In this document: one piece after another, positions 43,365-56,174 of the stretch
Layout of the letters: the number at the start of each line of letters is the position of its first letter
Position numbering within the stretch: position 1 is the first letter of the stretch
From: Monoplex corrugatus
Taxonomy: Eukaryota > Mollusca > Gastropoda > Littorinimorpha > Ranellidae
DNA: 64,000 nt
Reading direction: 5' to 3'
Assembly (NCBI GenBank): GCA_030674185.1
Contig: JAPXFY010000026.1
Location: forward strand, 49,588,746 to 49,652,745
Translations under genes and position numbers: made by a program
Notes under the pieces: generated by a model
What the model was told of the DNA's origin: nothing
The model's database searches: none
The model's input: the letters and a program-made list of their open reading frames with translations, nothing else

Positions 43365-45395
43365 TTAACTCATTCTACAGGTGGTGGTTGACACTAACTC
43401 ATTCTACAGGTGGTGGTTGACACTAGCTCATTCTACAGTTGGTATTTGACACTAACTCATTCTACAGGTGGTGGTTGACACTAACTCATTCTACAGGTGG
43501 TGGTTGACACTAGCTCATTCTACAGGTGGTATTTGACACTAACTCATTCTACAGGTGGTGGTTGACACTAACTCATTCTACAGGTGGTGGTTGACACTAG
43601 CTCATTCTACAGGTGGTATTTGACACTAACTCATTCTACAGGTGGTGGTTGACACTAGCTCATTCTACAGGTGGTATTTGACACTAACTCATTCTACAGG
43701 TGGTGGTTGACACTAGCTCATTCTACAGGTGGTATTTGACACTAACTCATTCTACAGGTGGTGGTTGACACTAGCTCATTCTACAGGTGGTATTTGACAC
43801 TAACTCATTCTACAGGTGGTGGTTGACACTAGCTCATTCTACAGGTGGTATTTGACACTAGCTCATTCTACAGGTGGTGGTTGACACTAGCTCATTCTAC
43901 AGGTGGTATTTGACACTAGCTCATTCTACAGGTGGTATTTGACACTAACTCATTCTACAGGTGGTATTTGACACTAACTCATTCTACAGGTGGTGGTTGA
44001 CACTAGCTCATTCTACAGGTGGTATTTGACACTAGCTCATTCTACAGGTGGTGGTTGACACTAGCTCATTCTACAGGTGGTATTTGACACTAGCTCATTC
44101 TACAGGGGGTGGTTGACACTAACTCATTCTACAGGTGGTGGTTGACACTAGCTCATTCTACAGGTGGTGATTGACACTAGCTCATTCTACAGGTGGTGAT
44201 TGACACTAGCTCATTCTACAGGTGGTGATTGACACTAGCTCATTCTACAGGTGGTGATTGACACTAGCTCATTCTACAGGTGGTGATTGACACTAGCTCA
44301 TTCTACAGGTGGTATTTGACACTAACTCATTCTACAGGTGGTATTTGACACTAACTCATTCTACAGGTGGTATTTGACACTAACTCATTCTACAGGTGGT
44401 ATTTGACACTAACTCATTCTACAGGTGGTATTTGACACTAACTCATTCTACAGGTGGTGGTTGACACTAGCTCATTCTACAGGTGGTATTTGACACTAAC
44501 TCATTCTACAGGTGGTGGTTGACACTAGCTCATTCTACAGGTGGTATTTGACACTAACTCATTCTACAGGTGGTATTTGACACTAACTCATTCTACAGGT
44601 GGTATTTGACACTAACTCATTCTACAGGTGGTATTTGACACTAACTCATTCTACAGGTGGTATTTGACACTAACTCATTCTACAGGTGGTGGTTGACACT
44701 AGCTCATTCTACAGGTGGTATTTGACACTAACTCATTCTACAGGTGGTGGTTGACACTAGCTCATTCTACAGGTGGTATTTGACACTAGCTCATTCTACA
44801 GGTGGTGGTTGACACTAGCTCATTCTACAGGTGGTATTTGACACTAGCTCATTCTACAGGTGGTGGTTGACACTAACTCATTCTACAGGTGGTATTTGAC
44901 ACTAACTCATTCTACAGGTGGTGGTTGACACTAGCTCATTCTACAGGTGGTATTTGACACTAGCTCATTCTACAGGTGGTGGTTGACACTAGCTCATTCT
45001 ACAGGTGGTATTTGACACTAACTCATTCTACAGGTGGTGGTTGACACTAACTCATTCTACAGGTGGTATTTGACACTAGCTCATTCTACAGGTGGTAGTT
45101 GACACTAACTCATTCTACAGGTGGTAGTTGACACTAACTCATTCTACAGGTGGTGGTTGACACTAGCTCATTCTACAGGTGGTGGTTGACACTAGCTCAT
45201 TCTACAGGTGGTGGTTGACACTAGCTCATTCTACAGGTGGTGGTTGACACTAGCTCATTCTACAGGTGGTGATTGACACTAGCTCATTCTACAGGTGGTG
45301 ATTGACACTAGCTCATTCTACAGGTGGTGATTGACACTAGCTCATTCTACAGGTGGTGATTGACACTAGCTCATTCTACAGGTGGTGATTTTATT
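43365..45395 (+). repeat. Minisatellite, 29-bp unit, ~70 copies
   Basis: Unit: ggtggtggttgacactagct then cattctaca. Main variants are tgg/tat/tga at positions 6-8 and g/a at position 18. Most tat units pair with 'aactc' and most tgg units with 'agctc', and they often alternate as 58-bp dimers. Two homogeneous gtgatt blocks lie at 44160-44300 and 45260-45390. The period is not a multiple of three and stop codons are frequent, so it is non-coding. Confidence 0.97.
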
Positions 45396-46260
45396 CGGCC
45401 GATATTACAGGTGTCCTCAATATTTTGTCTTGTTGTTAAGGTTGCCCTCAATTTGTGTTCGTCCAAAAATTTACGGAGAGTTTGGTCGTTATAAAAAGTA
45501 GCCTGAGTTTTGTTGTTGTTGTTGTAAAAGTTATTTTGACGACTATGACTGGTGTGTGTTATAGAAGTTACCTTGGCTGTTTTTTGTGTTTCTTTTTTGT
45601 TCAGTTACCTTGATTATTTTTTAACGTTACAACAGTTCGTCCGAATATTCATAACAGTTTACCCCAGTATTTGTTACCTGTGTGCTCGTTGTAACAATTA
45701 TTTTGACTACATGTATTTATTATCAAAGCTTTCTTGAGTATGCATTAATTATCAGAAAAAAATATCCTGAAAATCTGTTATCCATAAGACTTGTTGTGGT
45801 GTGCGTGTGATTGTTATTGTATCTATCCTGAGCATTTGTTCGTTATAAATGTTATCCTGTGTATGTAAGTGGTTATTTTACTAAAGTTATCCTGAATATT
45901 TGTTCGTTACAACTGTTATCCGAGTAAGTATGTCGTTGTTACTAAGATTACCCTGATTATTTGTTCGTTACAACTGTTATCCGAGTAAATATGTCGTTGT
46001 TACTAAGATTACCCTGATTATTTGTTCGTTATAAATGTTATCACGAGTGTGTATGTGTGGTTGTTATTAAAGTTATCCAGAATACTTGCTGGTTATAAGT
46101 GTTATCCTCAGTATATATGCGATTGTTTTAAAAGTTATCCTATTTGTTGGCTATAATATCCATCCTCTACATACCGGTTAAACTTTTGGTTTGGTCGTTA
46201 AAACGTTTATCCTGAATACCGGTTAATGTTCCAATTTTGTCTTTCTAACCGTTACCTGGA
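45396..46260 (+). repeat. Degenerate tandem repeats (~50-60 bp)
   Basis: Recurring words include ttatcctgaatatttgttcg, ttacaactgttatccgagta, tatgtcgttgttactaagat and taccctgattatttgttcgt, most clearly at 45880-46030 (two near-identical ~63-bp units). It looks like an old minisatellite. Confidence 0.7.
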
Positions 46261-46789
46261 ATGCTCTACTATAATTTGACCTGATCGTTTGACGAAACTT
46301 TATGCTTCAGCGAAGTGTCCATGCATTACGTTCTGTTTTGTAATGACAAAAATGATTTATTGGCGTGCACGTGCATTACCTGTTCTTTGATAGTGATTGT
46401 AATCATTACATGAATAAATTAAAAGGATTTTGACGTTGAAATAATACAATCCTGAAATATATGAAAATTGAATCCAAATGTTGTTAAATGAATGAGACAG
46501 GACAGTTGCAATGTTTGATCAAATGACCTATTTCATGAGGACAAAAAAGACAAACAAAAACAAAAGGAACAAATAATTAACAGTGTCACCAATTCAGAAC
46601 GTAGATGTGCACAGCGATCGGCACAGTACTCCTTGCAAATACTTTGATGTGGACAAGGTATCTTGGATAAAACATTGATGCCATTTTTCTGACCAGGTCA
46701 GCTTATATGATGCCAAGTGTAGTGTCATTTGTTCTACATCTTTACGTTCCTGTTCACCTCACTTCAAGGCTCAGAATAATGATGACAGA

Positions 46790-47165
46790 AATCGTCGTTA
46801 GCAAGCTATCAACCTTCCACACAAAACATCTCAGAAAAAATCTAACGAATCTTCTTGCCACAAAATACCATCTCCAACCAATAAATGACTCTACTCACCT
46901 GATGCAATTGTCACGGAAAGACATTTGTGGTTTCTGTGATGCAATCGAGGCAGTACATGCACCATCATCATAAAAACGAGATGGACTGGGCACATCACCT
47001 GAGGACAGCAGGAGAACATCGCCCATACTGCCCTTCACTGGACACCAGAAGGAAGATGCAAGACAGGAAGATTTAGACGGCACCTGGCCTGAAACTGTGC
47101 AAGGAGAGCTCAAGATCCTGGGCTACTACTATAAAGATGCTGGCCCAGAACACATGCAATAGTAG
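46790..47165 (+). pseudogene. LINE family B, ORF2 C-terminal fragment
   Basis: Reads KLSTFHTKHLRKNLTN, then (after frame changes) RWTGHILRTAGEHRPY, PSLDTRRKMQDRK and AQNTCN. The order 'FH.K.LR', '(R)W.GH..R', 'LHWTP.(G).R..GRP..TW' and 'LAQ(N)R' is a common C-terminal region of animal LINE ORF2, recognised from memory. Several stops are present. Copies are at 34560(-) and 60560(+). Confidence 0.65.
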
Positions 47166-49195
47166 CGTATCTTCGATGACGCCTAAAATGCCAATGATAC
47201 AATGAGCTTTAAGTTCTGAGCCTGCAGGTCGTGTGATATTGCGTATTATTTCTCTTACACACGATAACAGCCACTTTGGTCAAAATTGTGCGCCTGTCAT
47301 ATCATTCTTATTCTGTTTTGATGAATTTGTGGGTGTACTTCTAGTAGCGAGTCTATTATCTGTGGTGTTGTCAACAAGTTTATGGTCGTTTGAAATGTTT
47401 GCATTGTAATTATATGTTACAGATTTGGGTGTAATGTATGTTGTATTCTGATGTGTGTGTTTTTCAATGTGTAATGCTTTTTGTATTGCAAATAATGTGT
47501 TCAAGATGCTATAGTTTCATATTTGTTTTATTGTCATTCTTTGTCGTTGTAGTGGATGGACATTATTAAAATGTGTGCTGTTTAATAGTATTATCTTTGT
47601 GTGGTTGTTTCTATATATTGTACTACAGTGGTGTCCATATGATGTAGTTTGCACAAGTTACTGGTATTACTATGTGTGTTGTGTGTGTGTGTTGTTGTTG
47701 TTGTTGTTTTTTGCTTTGGTTTTTTGTTGTTGTTGTTGTTGTTTTTCTCTTTTTATCAGATGCGCTTTTCCATTAGGATGCAGTGTCATGAGGAATATTT
47801 CCTTACATGATGTTTCACAACTCTGCTATGAGGATACGTCGTAATTTATCCTGTGTCTTTAGAAATGTTGTGTTATGTGTTAAGGTATGGAATGTATCTC
47901 TGAACAGATAGTGATATCATTAGAGTAATTTCTGTTCATGTGTTTTGGAAACATACAACGCTATTATTAGAATGTATTGTAATTGTCCACGTTTCTTTGC
48001 AGACAATATTACTGTTAGGGTGGTGTATACCTCTGTGCGCTATTTTATAGTTTATAGTTTTACTATTAGTTTATGACTATACGTATTGCTTTGCACATAA
48101 TTTCGTTTTCAGACCAGATTGTATCTATACATGTTGGCATGAGAGGTTATTATTAAGATAAAGTGTGATTATGTAAAAGTCTTTGCAGATAATACATATA
48201 GAGAATAGGTTATAGTTATGCCTATGTATTTTTGAATGTAATGTGTTTACTAGAATAACAAAAACGTATGTATATTGCTTTGTGAATGAAGCTATTATAA
48301 GGATATAGTGTATTGTGATTGTGCACATTTCTTTACGGGTTTGGCTGTTTATGCTGAGTTTTTGTCGAAATATATCAGCATATTAAAACTTATTTGCTTT
48401 TTTGTTTATTAATTTATTTTAAGCGTAAGCATCGGTGTTTTATCATTTTCAGGAGTAATATCATACTCACTGATCTTCATTTCTTTGTCGTGTTAGTTCC
48501 ATTTTGTCTTTTCTTTGTTATGTATCATTTTGTTTTCTCAAATAAGACACATGGAAAGATTCCTGTTTTGATGTTGGCTATACATACTCTTCCTGTCTCT
48601 GTCTCGCTCTCTTACTTATTGTCTGTGCACACGTGCAAATGTGTTCTGTGTATTTTTGATGTGGGAGAAATTGTATATTCATGTAATGTAGCACAAGTTA
48701 ATTGTTGAGTTGATGTTGTCGTTGATTGTTCATGTTTCACCTAAGCTCCATGTTGAATGTCTGACCTTTTATCCAAGCTACAGGATGAAGGTCAGACATT
48801 TTACCTAACTTGCGATGTGAATGACGTTTTACTTAACGTATAGGTGTGACTGTCTAATGTTTTAACTGAGCTAAGGTGTGATGTCTAATGATCTACCTAG
48901 CTTAAGGTGTGAATGTCCAACATTTGACCCAAACTACAGGTGTGAATGTCATAAATTTACCTACGCTAAAGGTGCAATGTCTAACAGTTAGCTAAGTGAC
49001 AGGTGTAAATGTCTCACATTTTACCAAACTTACAGCAGGTGTGAACGTCTAACAATTTATCTCCGCTGCAAATGTGAATGTCTAACATGTTACCTATTCT
49101 ACAGTGTGTGAAGGTCTAAGAGTATGCCTGAAATACAAGTGTTACGATCTTAAGTGAGCTACAGACGTGACCGTTTGAAGTTTTACCAACCGTGT
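47166..49195. other. AT-rich, degenerate tandem repeats; no gene
   Basis: 47940-48330 shows ~150-190-bp diverged units (gtaattgtccacgtttcttt / gtgattgtgcacatttcttt). 48720-49190 shows diverged ~45-bp units with taaggtgtgaatgtccaaca, aggtgtgaatgtcataaatt and aggtgtaaatgtctcacatt. A GTT tract lies at ~47690-47745. Short open frames have no recognisable product. Confidence 0.55.
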
Positions 49196-49421
49196 GATGT
49201 ACATGTGGCTGTGTTACCTACAGATAGGATACCTAACCAACTGCGTTACCTACATACTACTACTGGCTGTGTTACGTACAGATAGGACTACCAAACGTAA
49301 CTATTACTGTTGACTGTTTTACGTACAGATAGGACTACCAAACGTAACTACTACTACTGGCTGTTTTACGTTCAGATAGGACTACCACACGTAACTATTA
49401 CTGTTGACTGTTTTACCTACA

Positions 49422-49784
49422 GTAACTGAGGCTCTCAGCAGGAAGATCAGGAAGTTGGGAGTTAGTGTCCACGCCAAGCCCACCAACACCATCAGAAGCC
49501 ATCCCAAAGACAAAACGGACAAATTGGACACATCAGGGGTGATATACAAGATAGACTGCCAGGACTGTGACCATAGTTATATTGGCGAAACTGGGCGCAA
49601 CTTGCACAAAAGATTAAAAGAACACAAACGTGAGTCCTCTCCAGTGGGAGAACATCTGACCCACACCCAACACCACTTTGAAAAGGACAGTGTGCAAGTT
49701 CTCGACAAAGAAGCAAGATGGTTCCAGAGGGGAGTAAAGGAGGCAGTTTACATCGCCGCAAAGGAACCCCACCCTCAACCGTGA
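49422..49784 (+). pseudogene. PLE C-terminus: GIY-YIG endonuclease (frameshifted)
   Basis: The frame reads HAKPTNTIRSHPKDKTDK, then SGVIYKIDCQDCDHSYIGET, GRNLHKRLKEHKRE, GEHLTHTQHHFEKDSVQVLD and ARWFQRGVKEAVYIAAKEP. GVIYKI...C..C...YIGET.R.L..RL.EH is the GIY-YIG fold core (GIY replaced by VIY, YIG intact) with the metal-binding CxxC typical of PLE nucleases. R (GETGR) and E (ARWFQRGVKEAVYI) catalytic candidates are present. In the family the nuclease nicks target DNA to prime reverse transcription. The frame ends at 49784 because one extra C in a C-run (near 49767) shifts out of the conserved LNRDRG block, which is visible in another frame. Confidence 0.8.
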
Positions 49785-49966
49785 CCGGGGCGACACAACC
49801 TGCCATCGGTGTACTCCTCACTTATTCAGTCGCACTGTCGTGAGTTCGCTCTGTCTCGCTCTCTTACAGCAGTTGCGCTGAAGAAGTCGGTCGTATCGCC
49901 GATGAAAGCTACGCAGTAAGTAGCTTTTTTGTCACTGAGAGACAGGTTCAACCAGGCAGCCATTAT
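49422..49966 (+). mobile_element. Penelope-like element 3' fragment with GIY-YIG nuclease
   Basis: It begins inside the coding region (VTEALSRKIRKLG) and ends with a ~180-bp 3' UTR (ctgaagaagtcggtcgtatc, a small hairpin gctacgcagtaagtagc followed by T6, then caggttcaaccaggcagcca). GTAACT occurs at both junctions (49422-49427 and 49967-49972). Inserted in, or retained within, the 47-bp satellite. 5' truncated: no RT remains. Confidence 0.75.
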
Positions 49967-52115
49967 GTAACTATTACTGTTGGCTGTTTGACCTACAGAT
50001 AGGACTACCACACGTAACTATTACTGTTGGCTGTTTGACCTACAGATAGGACTACCACACGTAACTATTACTGTTGACTGTTTGACCTACAGATAGGACT
50101 ACCACACGTAACTATTACTGTTGGCTGTTTGACCTACAGATAGGACTACCACACGTAACTATTACTGTTGACTGTTTGACCTACAGATAGGACTACCACA
50201 CGTAACTATTACTGTTGACTGTTTGACCTACAGATAGGACTACCACACGTAACTATTACTGTTGGCTGTTTGACCTACAGATAGGACTACCACACGTAAC
50301 TATTACTGTTGGCTCTTTGACCTACAGATAGGACTACCACACGTAACTATTACTGTTGACTGTTTGACCTACAGATAGGACTACCACACGTAACTATTAC
50401 TGTTGGCTGTTTGACCTACAGATAGGACTACCACACGTAACTATTACTGTTGACTGTTTGACCTACAGATAGGACTACCACACGTAACTATTACTGTTGG
50501 CTGTTTCCTACAGATAGGACTACCACACGTAACTATTACTGTTGACTGTTTGACCTACAGATAGGACTACCACACGTAACTATTACTGTTGACTGTTTGA
50601 CCTACAGATAGGACTACCACACGTAACTATTACTGTTGACTGTTTGACCTACAGATAGGACTACCACACGTAACTATTACTGTTGGCTGTTTCTACAGAT
50701 AGAACTACCACACGTAACTATTACTGTTGGCTGTTTGACCTACAGATAGGACTACCACACGTAACTATTACTGTTGACTGTTTGCTTACAGATAGACTAC
50801 CACACGTAACTATTACTGTTGGCTGTTTGACCTACAGATAGGACTACCACACGTAACTATTACTGTTGACTGTTTGACCTACAGATAGGACTACCACACG
50901 TAACTATTACTGTTGACTGTTTGACCTACAGATAGGACTACCACACGTAACTATTACTGTTGCTGTTTGACCTACAGATAGGACTACCACACGTAACTAT
51001 TACTGTTGACTGTTTGACCTACAGATAGGACTACCACACGTAACTATTACTGTTGGCTGTTTCTTACAGATAGGACTACCACACGTAACTATTACTGTTG
51101 GCTGTTTGACCTACAGATAGGACTACCACACGTAACTATTACTGTTGGCTGTTTTACCTACAGAAAGGACTACCACACGTAACTATTACTGTTGGCTATT
51201 TTACCTGCAAATAGGACTACCACACGTAACTATTACTGTTGGCTGTTTGACCTACAGAAAAGGACTACCACACGTAACTATTACTGTTGGTTGTTTGACC
51301 TACAGATAGGACTACCACACGTAACTATTACTGTTGGCTGTTTTACCTACAGATAGGACTACCACACGTAATTATTACTGTTGACTGTTCCTTACAGATA
51401 GGACTACCACACGTAACTATTACTGTTGACTGTTTTGACCTACAGACAGGACTACCACACGTAACTATTACTGTTCACTGTTTTACCTACAGATAGGACT
51501 ACCACACGTAACTATTACTGTTGGCTGTTTTATCTACAGATAGGACTACCACACGTAACTATTACTGTTGGCTGTTTTACCTACAGATAGGACTACCACA
51601 CGTAACTATTACTGTTGGCTGTTTTGACCTACATATAGGACTACCACACGTAACTATTACTGTTGGCTGTTTGACCTACAGATAGGACTACCACACGTAA
51701 CTATTACTGTTGGCTGTTTGACCTACACATAGGACTACCACACGTAACTATTACTGTTGACTGTTTGACCTACAGATAGGACTACCACACGTAACTATTA
51801 CTGTTGACTGTTTTACCTACAGATAGGATTACCACACGTAACTATTACTGTTGACTGTTTTACCTACAGATAGGACTACCACACGTAACTATTACTGTTG
51901 GCTGTTTGACCTACAGATAGGACTACCACACGTAACTATTACTGTTGGCTGTTTCTTACAGATAGGACTACCACACGTAACTATTACTGTTGGCTGTTTG
52001 ACCTACAGATAGGACTACCACACGTAACTATTACTGTTGGCTGTTTGACCTACAGATAGGACTACCACACGTAACTATTACTGTTGACTGTTTGACCTAC
52101 TACAAACGTAAACCA

Positions 52116-53030
52116 TTACTGTGACCTCAAAAGGACAATAATTTCATTTATATGGCGCAATCAGTCAATGTCAGAGAATGCTCACTGCACTTTACATAAA
52201 AGAAATATCGGGGAAGGGGGGGGGGGGGGCGGGCATGTTAATACATTAATCCAGTACAAACACAGTTGAATAACACGCTAATGCAGTGTAAACATGATTC
52301 ATCAAAAATAAGATATCACAGCATGCAAGTAGAAGTAGATGGTAGTGATACTACCATATAAATGCAATCTTTCACACACGCGCGCACACACACAAGAAAT
52401 CAAGCATAGATAGATATAAACATACTCATATATACAAGAGCTTATATACAAGCGCACATCTTAGGGTGCGGAGGCAGGCTTACTGGGTCAGTACAGTAAT
52501 GCAGCAACGGATAAGATACTACTACTCCTAGTACGAAAATAAAGAAAAACATGTATAGAATGAAATATAGTTTTCATGTACGTCAGTGCGGGGCTTGCAT
52601 ATATAATATTTTTTTAATTATTATTATTATGTACACACACACGCCTGAAAATACACTTGAGGTTGTTTGAGACATTACCCCTAAGCGTTACTGCTAAACT
52701 TTTTACCCACGAGATTGGCATTTTTCAACTCTTACCTACAGTCTGATTACCTGACTGATAAATGGGACCATTTAACGACCTACATATATGAACAAGTAAA
52801 TGTGACTGCTTAACTTTTCACTTTCAAGACTTTCAACTTCAGATTTCACTGTTTGACCCATAAATGGCATAGCTTAACGACTGGTATTTACCTGTGAGTG
52901 CGATTTGTTTAACATTTTACCTGCAGATGTAAATGTTAATCAAGGTTTTACCTAAAGTGTGATTGATAGACGTTTCATCTACTAATGTGACTGTTCTACT
53001 TACTACTGTGACTGCTTAGGATTTTCTCAA
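52116..53030. other. Poly-G, microsatellites and degenerate repeats
   Basis: A 14-bp-scale G run at ~52216-52230, a short CA/CG tract at ~52375-52393, then from 52660 diverged repeat words (tgactgcttaacttttcac, gtgactgttctacttact) that lead into the 41-bp array. Confidence 0.6.
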
Positions 53031-54085
53031 AAGTTTTGACTGTTGTTTCGAGTGTAACTGTGTAATTGTCTGACGGTTCTTTCGAGTGTAACTTTAAAGA
53101 GTAATTGTCTGACGGTTCTTTCGAGTGTAACTGTTTAAAGTATAATTGTCTGACTGTTGTTTCGAGTGTAACTGTTTAAAGTATAATTGTCTGACTGTTG
53201 TTTCGAGTGTAACTGTTTAAAGTATAATTGTCTGACTGTTGTTTCGAGTGTAACTGTTTAAAGTATAATTGTCTGACTGTTGTTTCGAGTGTAACTGTTT
53301 AAAGTGTAATTGTCTGACTGTTGTTTCGAGTGTAACTTTAAAGAGTAATTGTCTGACTGTTGTTTCGAGTGTAACTGTTTAAAGTGTAATTGTCTGACTG
53401 TTGTTTCGAGTGTAACTGTTTAAAGTGTAATTGTCTGACTGTTGTTTCGAGTGTAACTGTTTAAAGTGTAATTGTCTGACTGTTGTTTCGAGTGTAACTG
53501 TTTAAAGTGTAATTGTTGACTGTTGTTCGAGTGTAACTGTTTAAAGTATAATTGTCTGACTGTTGTTTCGAGTGTAACTGTTTAAAGTATAATTGTCTGA
53601 CTGTTGTTTCGAGTGTAACTGTTTAAAGTATAATTGTCTGACTGTTGTTTCGAGTGTAACTGTTTAAAGTATAATTGTCTGACTGTTGTTTCGAGTGTAA
53701 CTGTTTAAAGTGTAATTGTCTGACTGTTGTTTCGAGTGTAACTGTTTAAAGTGTAATTGTCTGACTGTTGTTTCGAGTGTAACTGTTTAAAGTGTAATTG
53801 TCTGACTGTTGTTTCGAGTGTAACTGTTTAAAGTGTAATTGTCTGACTGTTGTTTCGAGTGTAACTGTTTAAAGTGTAATTGTCTGACTGTTGTTTCGAG
53901 TGTAACTGTTTAAAGTATAATTGTCTGACTGTTGTTTCGAGTGTAACTGTTTAAAGTGTAATTGTCTGACTGTTGTTTCGAGTGTAACTGTTTAAAGTGT
54001 AATTGTCTGACTGTTGTTTCGAGTGTAACTGTTTAAAGTGTAATTGTCTGACTGTTGTTTCGAGTGTAACTGTTTACAGAGTGAT
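53030..54085 (+). repeat. Minisatellite, 41-bp unit, ~26 copies
   Basis: Unit: ctgactgttgtttcgagtgt then aactgtttaaagtgtaattg then t. Variants are agtgtaatt and agtataatt in runs; the first units carry gacggttctttcgag. 54085-54460 holds diverged relatives. Confidence 0.96.
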
Positions 54086-54459
54086 TGTTTTACGAACAGA
54101 TTTGACTTTCCTTCAGCGTTTTTACCTGCAGATATGACTGTTCAATCTTACACCTGCATAATGTTTGAGTGTGTAAACTGTGAGTATTCAAACTTTAAGC
54201 CACAAGTTTGACTATCTTACCGACAGGAGTGAGTGGCTGTTCAAGTCAAGATGCGAATGTTTAAACTTTTAGCCACATGCGTGAATATTTTACAGACAGG
54301 TGTAAGTGATTGTTTAAAAGTTTTGGAAGTTCAAATGTATACCCACAAGTGACTATTTCACCTACATATGTGTTTGTTCAAGGCGTAAATGTTTAAGGTT
54401 GTACGTGTAAATGTTTTCTACCCACAAAGTGTGACTGTTACACGTGTTTACCTACAGAT

Positions 54460-55825
54460 GTTGTTTGATGTGGTCATTGTCTAGTTAGCTGCCTGGGCCT
54501 CTTCGGTCAACTGTGTAGAACTGGGAAAACGAAGTCATTATGCCTTTGTCCATTCCAATGCCCATGCACGTTCGTGTCCAGTTGATGATGTTATTAACCT
54601 TTCGAATGTCCATTGCCATATGTATATAGTGACCAGAAGAATAGCCGAGCCAGACACAACTAGTCTTATTTTCCTACCAGAGACCCTTGTTCTATCCTTG
54701 TGTATATATGTGAACGTGGGTGGCTGTATGGGCGTGGGTGTGTTTCTACGATTTTTTACATTGTGCTCAACAAATTTGCCCTAATCCTCCTCCTCCTCCT
54801 CCTCCTCATTCTAATGCCCAGTGACTGGTGGTTTGAGAACGGTACCCTGACATCTCTCTTTCCCAGACTGGGAACACCGTGTTCTGAAAGCGCCAGACCT
54901 GTCCCCCACCCCCATCCCTATCCCCGTCCTTTCCCAGTGACTGTTTTCTTCTTGAACAACATCCGTAGAGTTCTTGATGTTATCCAGCACAGGGTCCATA
55001 AAGTCCCAATGTCATGAGTGGGACAAAATTCTTTCACTATGGTTTTTTATTTTTCTGGAGCAAACTCCACAGAATCCCAATCCAAGGAATGTTCTTGAAT
55101 AAGGTCCACAATATCCTTTCTCATACATTGTTCGCTTTGGAACAAAGGGAACAAGCTGTTTTCCCACTGAAAAACATATGACCTAAATTCAGTAAAGCCT
55201 CGAACTAGAGATTCCTAGCTTTAGAACAAAACCTGAGGGGTCCTTCCAAAGCGATGCTTTAAACAAAGTCCACAGTGTCTTCACAGTTATTCTTCTGGAA
55301 CAAAGAATGCAAACTCCCTTCTTAGGGACTATCCTTCATCAAAGCACCAAAATTCCCTTTGCAGTCGCTCTTTGTTTTAGAACAAAGCCAACAAGTTACA
55401 CAATTTGGAGTAGAGGGAGAAGAAACGGTCGGACCTTTCCCATTGACTGATTTTGTCAAAATAAATCACAGCACCATCTAATGCTGTCCTGGTATTTCTT
55501 CTGAGACAAGGTCAACAAAGTCTCTATACAGTAAGTGTTCTTGAACACAGTAAGCCCTTGTCAGTTTATTGCTAACAACTTCTGAATGACCTGACTCCTG
55601 GGCGTAGAACGATCTCTTCTAGAACAATGGCATTTTCTCTGATCCTCATCCTCTGACTGACTGCCGGACGGGGTGTGCTGAAAATGCCGGTTTTACAATG
55701 GCCGACGGTTTTAAGAAACGGCAATGTTTACAGACGACGTCGCTTTGATACAGGCTGACAAATGTTTTGACAAACGATATACAAAATAGACAAGTCTTAA
55801 TAGGCTGGTTGGTAAGTTGGCTGGC
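54460..55825. other. Degenerate tandem repeats, no gene
   Basis: From ~54950 to 55620, diverged ~65-75-bp units share ttcttgaa.aa..tccaca(g/a), gaacaaagtccacagtgtct, ctggaacaaagaatgcaaac and cttttagaacaaagccaaca. (CCT)n lies at 54787-54808. Short open frames have no recognisable product. Confidence 0.55.
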
Positions 55826-55975
55826 TGTCCCATAGCCACGAGGTCGTAGGGGAGTGAGGTGATAATGAAGGCGGTGCTCATCTCCTCTCCTTCGCTGCTT
55901 TTTCTTTCCCAAACACTGAAGAAAAGCAGATACCCAACTACAGCTGGGTAGAGTAGAGGCCGCACACACACGTAC
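55826..55975 (-). repeat. Dispersed repeat family 4, copy
   Basis: gaggtgataatgaaggcggt, then gctcatctcctctccttcgc, then ctttcccaaacactgaag, then agatacccaactacagctgg; reverse complement of the 42830 and 60240 copies. Confidence 0.65.
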
Positions 55976-56174
55976 AAAGTTCCCCGTGATGTGATTCGCA
56001 CTCTTACAAATTTGTGCAGGCAGATAGGAAGGCGAGTACTCCACCTCTGCAGAAACCAGGCGTCTAGTGTTGATAGAGCAAACAAGCGTCTAGTGTTGAT
56101 GGATGATGTCTTAATATGACAAAGTTTTCATAGTCATTTTTAGTTGATGACAATCTTGAGTTGGGAGTTTCTTC

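Larger units (their letters stand above)
49200..52115 (+). repeat. Minisatellite, 47-bp unit, ~50 copies (interrupted by a PLE)
   Basis: Unit: tgttggctgtttgacctaca then gataggactaccacacgtaa then ctattac. Left part 49200-49421 (diverged), right part 49967-52115. Variants are ggctg/gactg and ttgacc/tttacc, plus small deletions (tttcctacag, tttcttacag). A 545-bp PLE fragment splits it. Confidence 0.97.

Noticed and set aside
43365..45395. CRISPR-like array of 29-bp repeats
   Set aside because: Units are directly adjacent with no unique spacers, and the genome is eukaryotic; it is a minisatellite.
49860..49965. Hammerhead ribozyme in the PLE 3' region
   Set aside because: ctgaagaag and gatgaaag are present but not the canonical CTGATGA core with properly placed stems; left as a test in the findings.
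49967..52115. CRISPR-like array of 47-bp repeats
   Set aside because: All positions of the unit are conserved; there is no repeat/spacer alternation.
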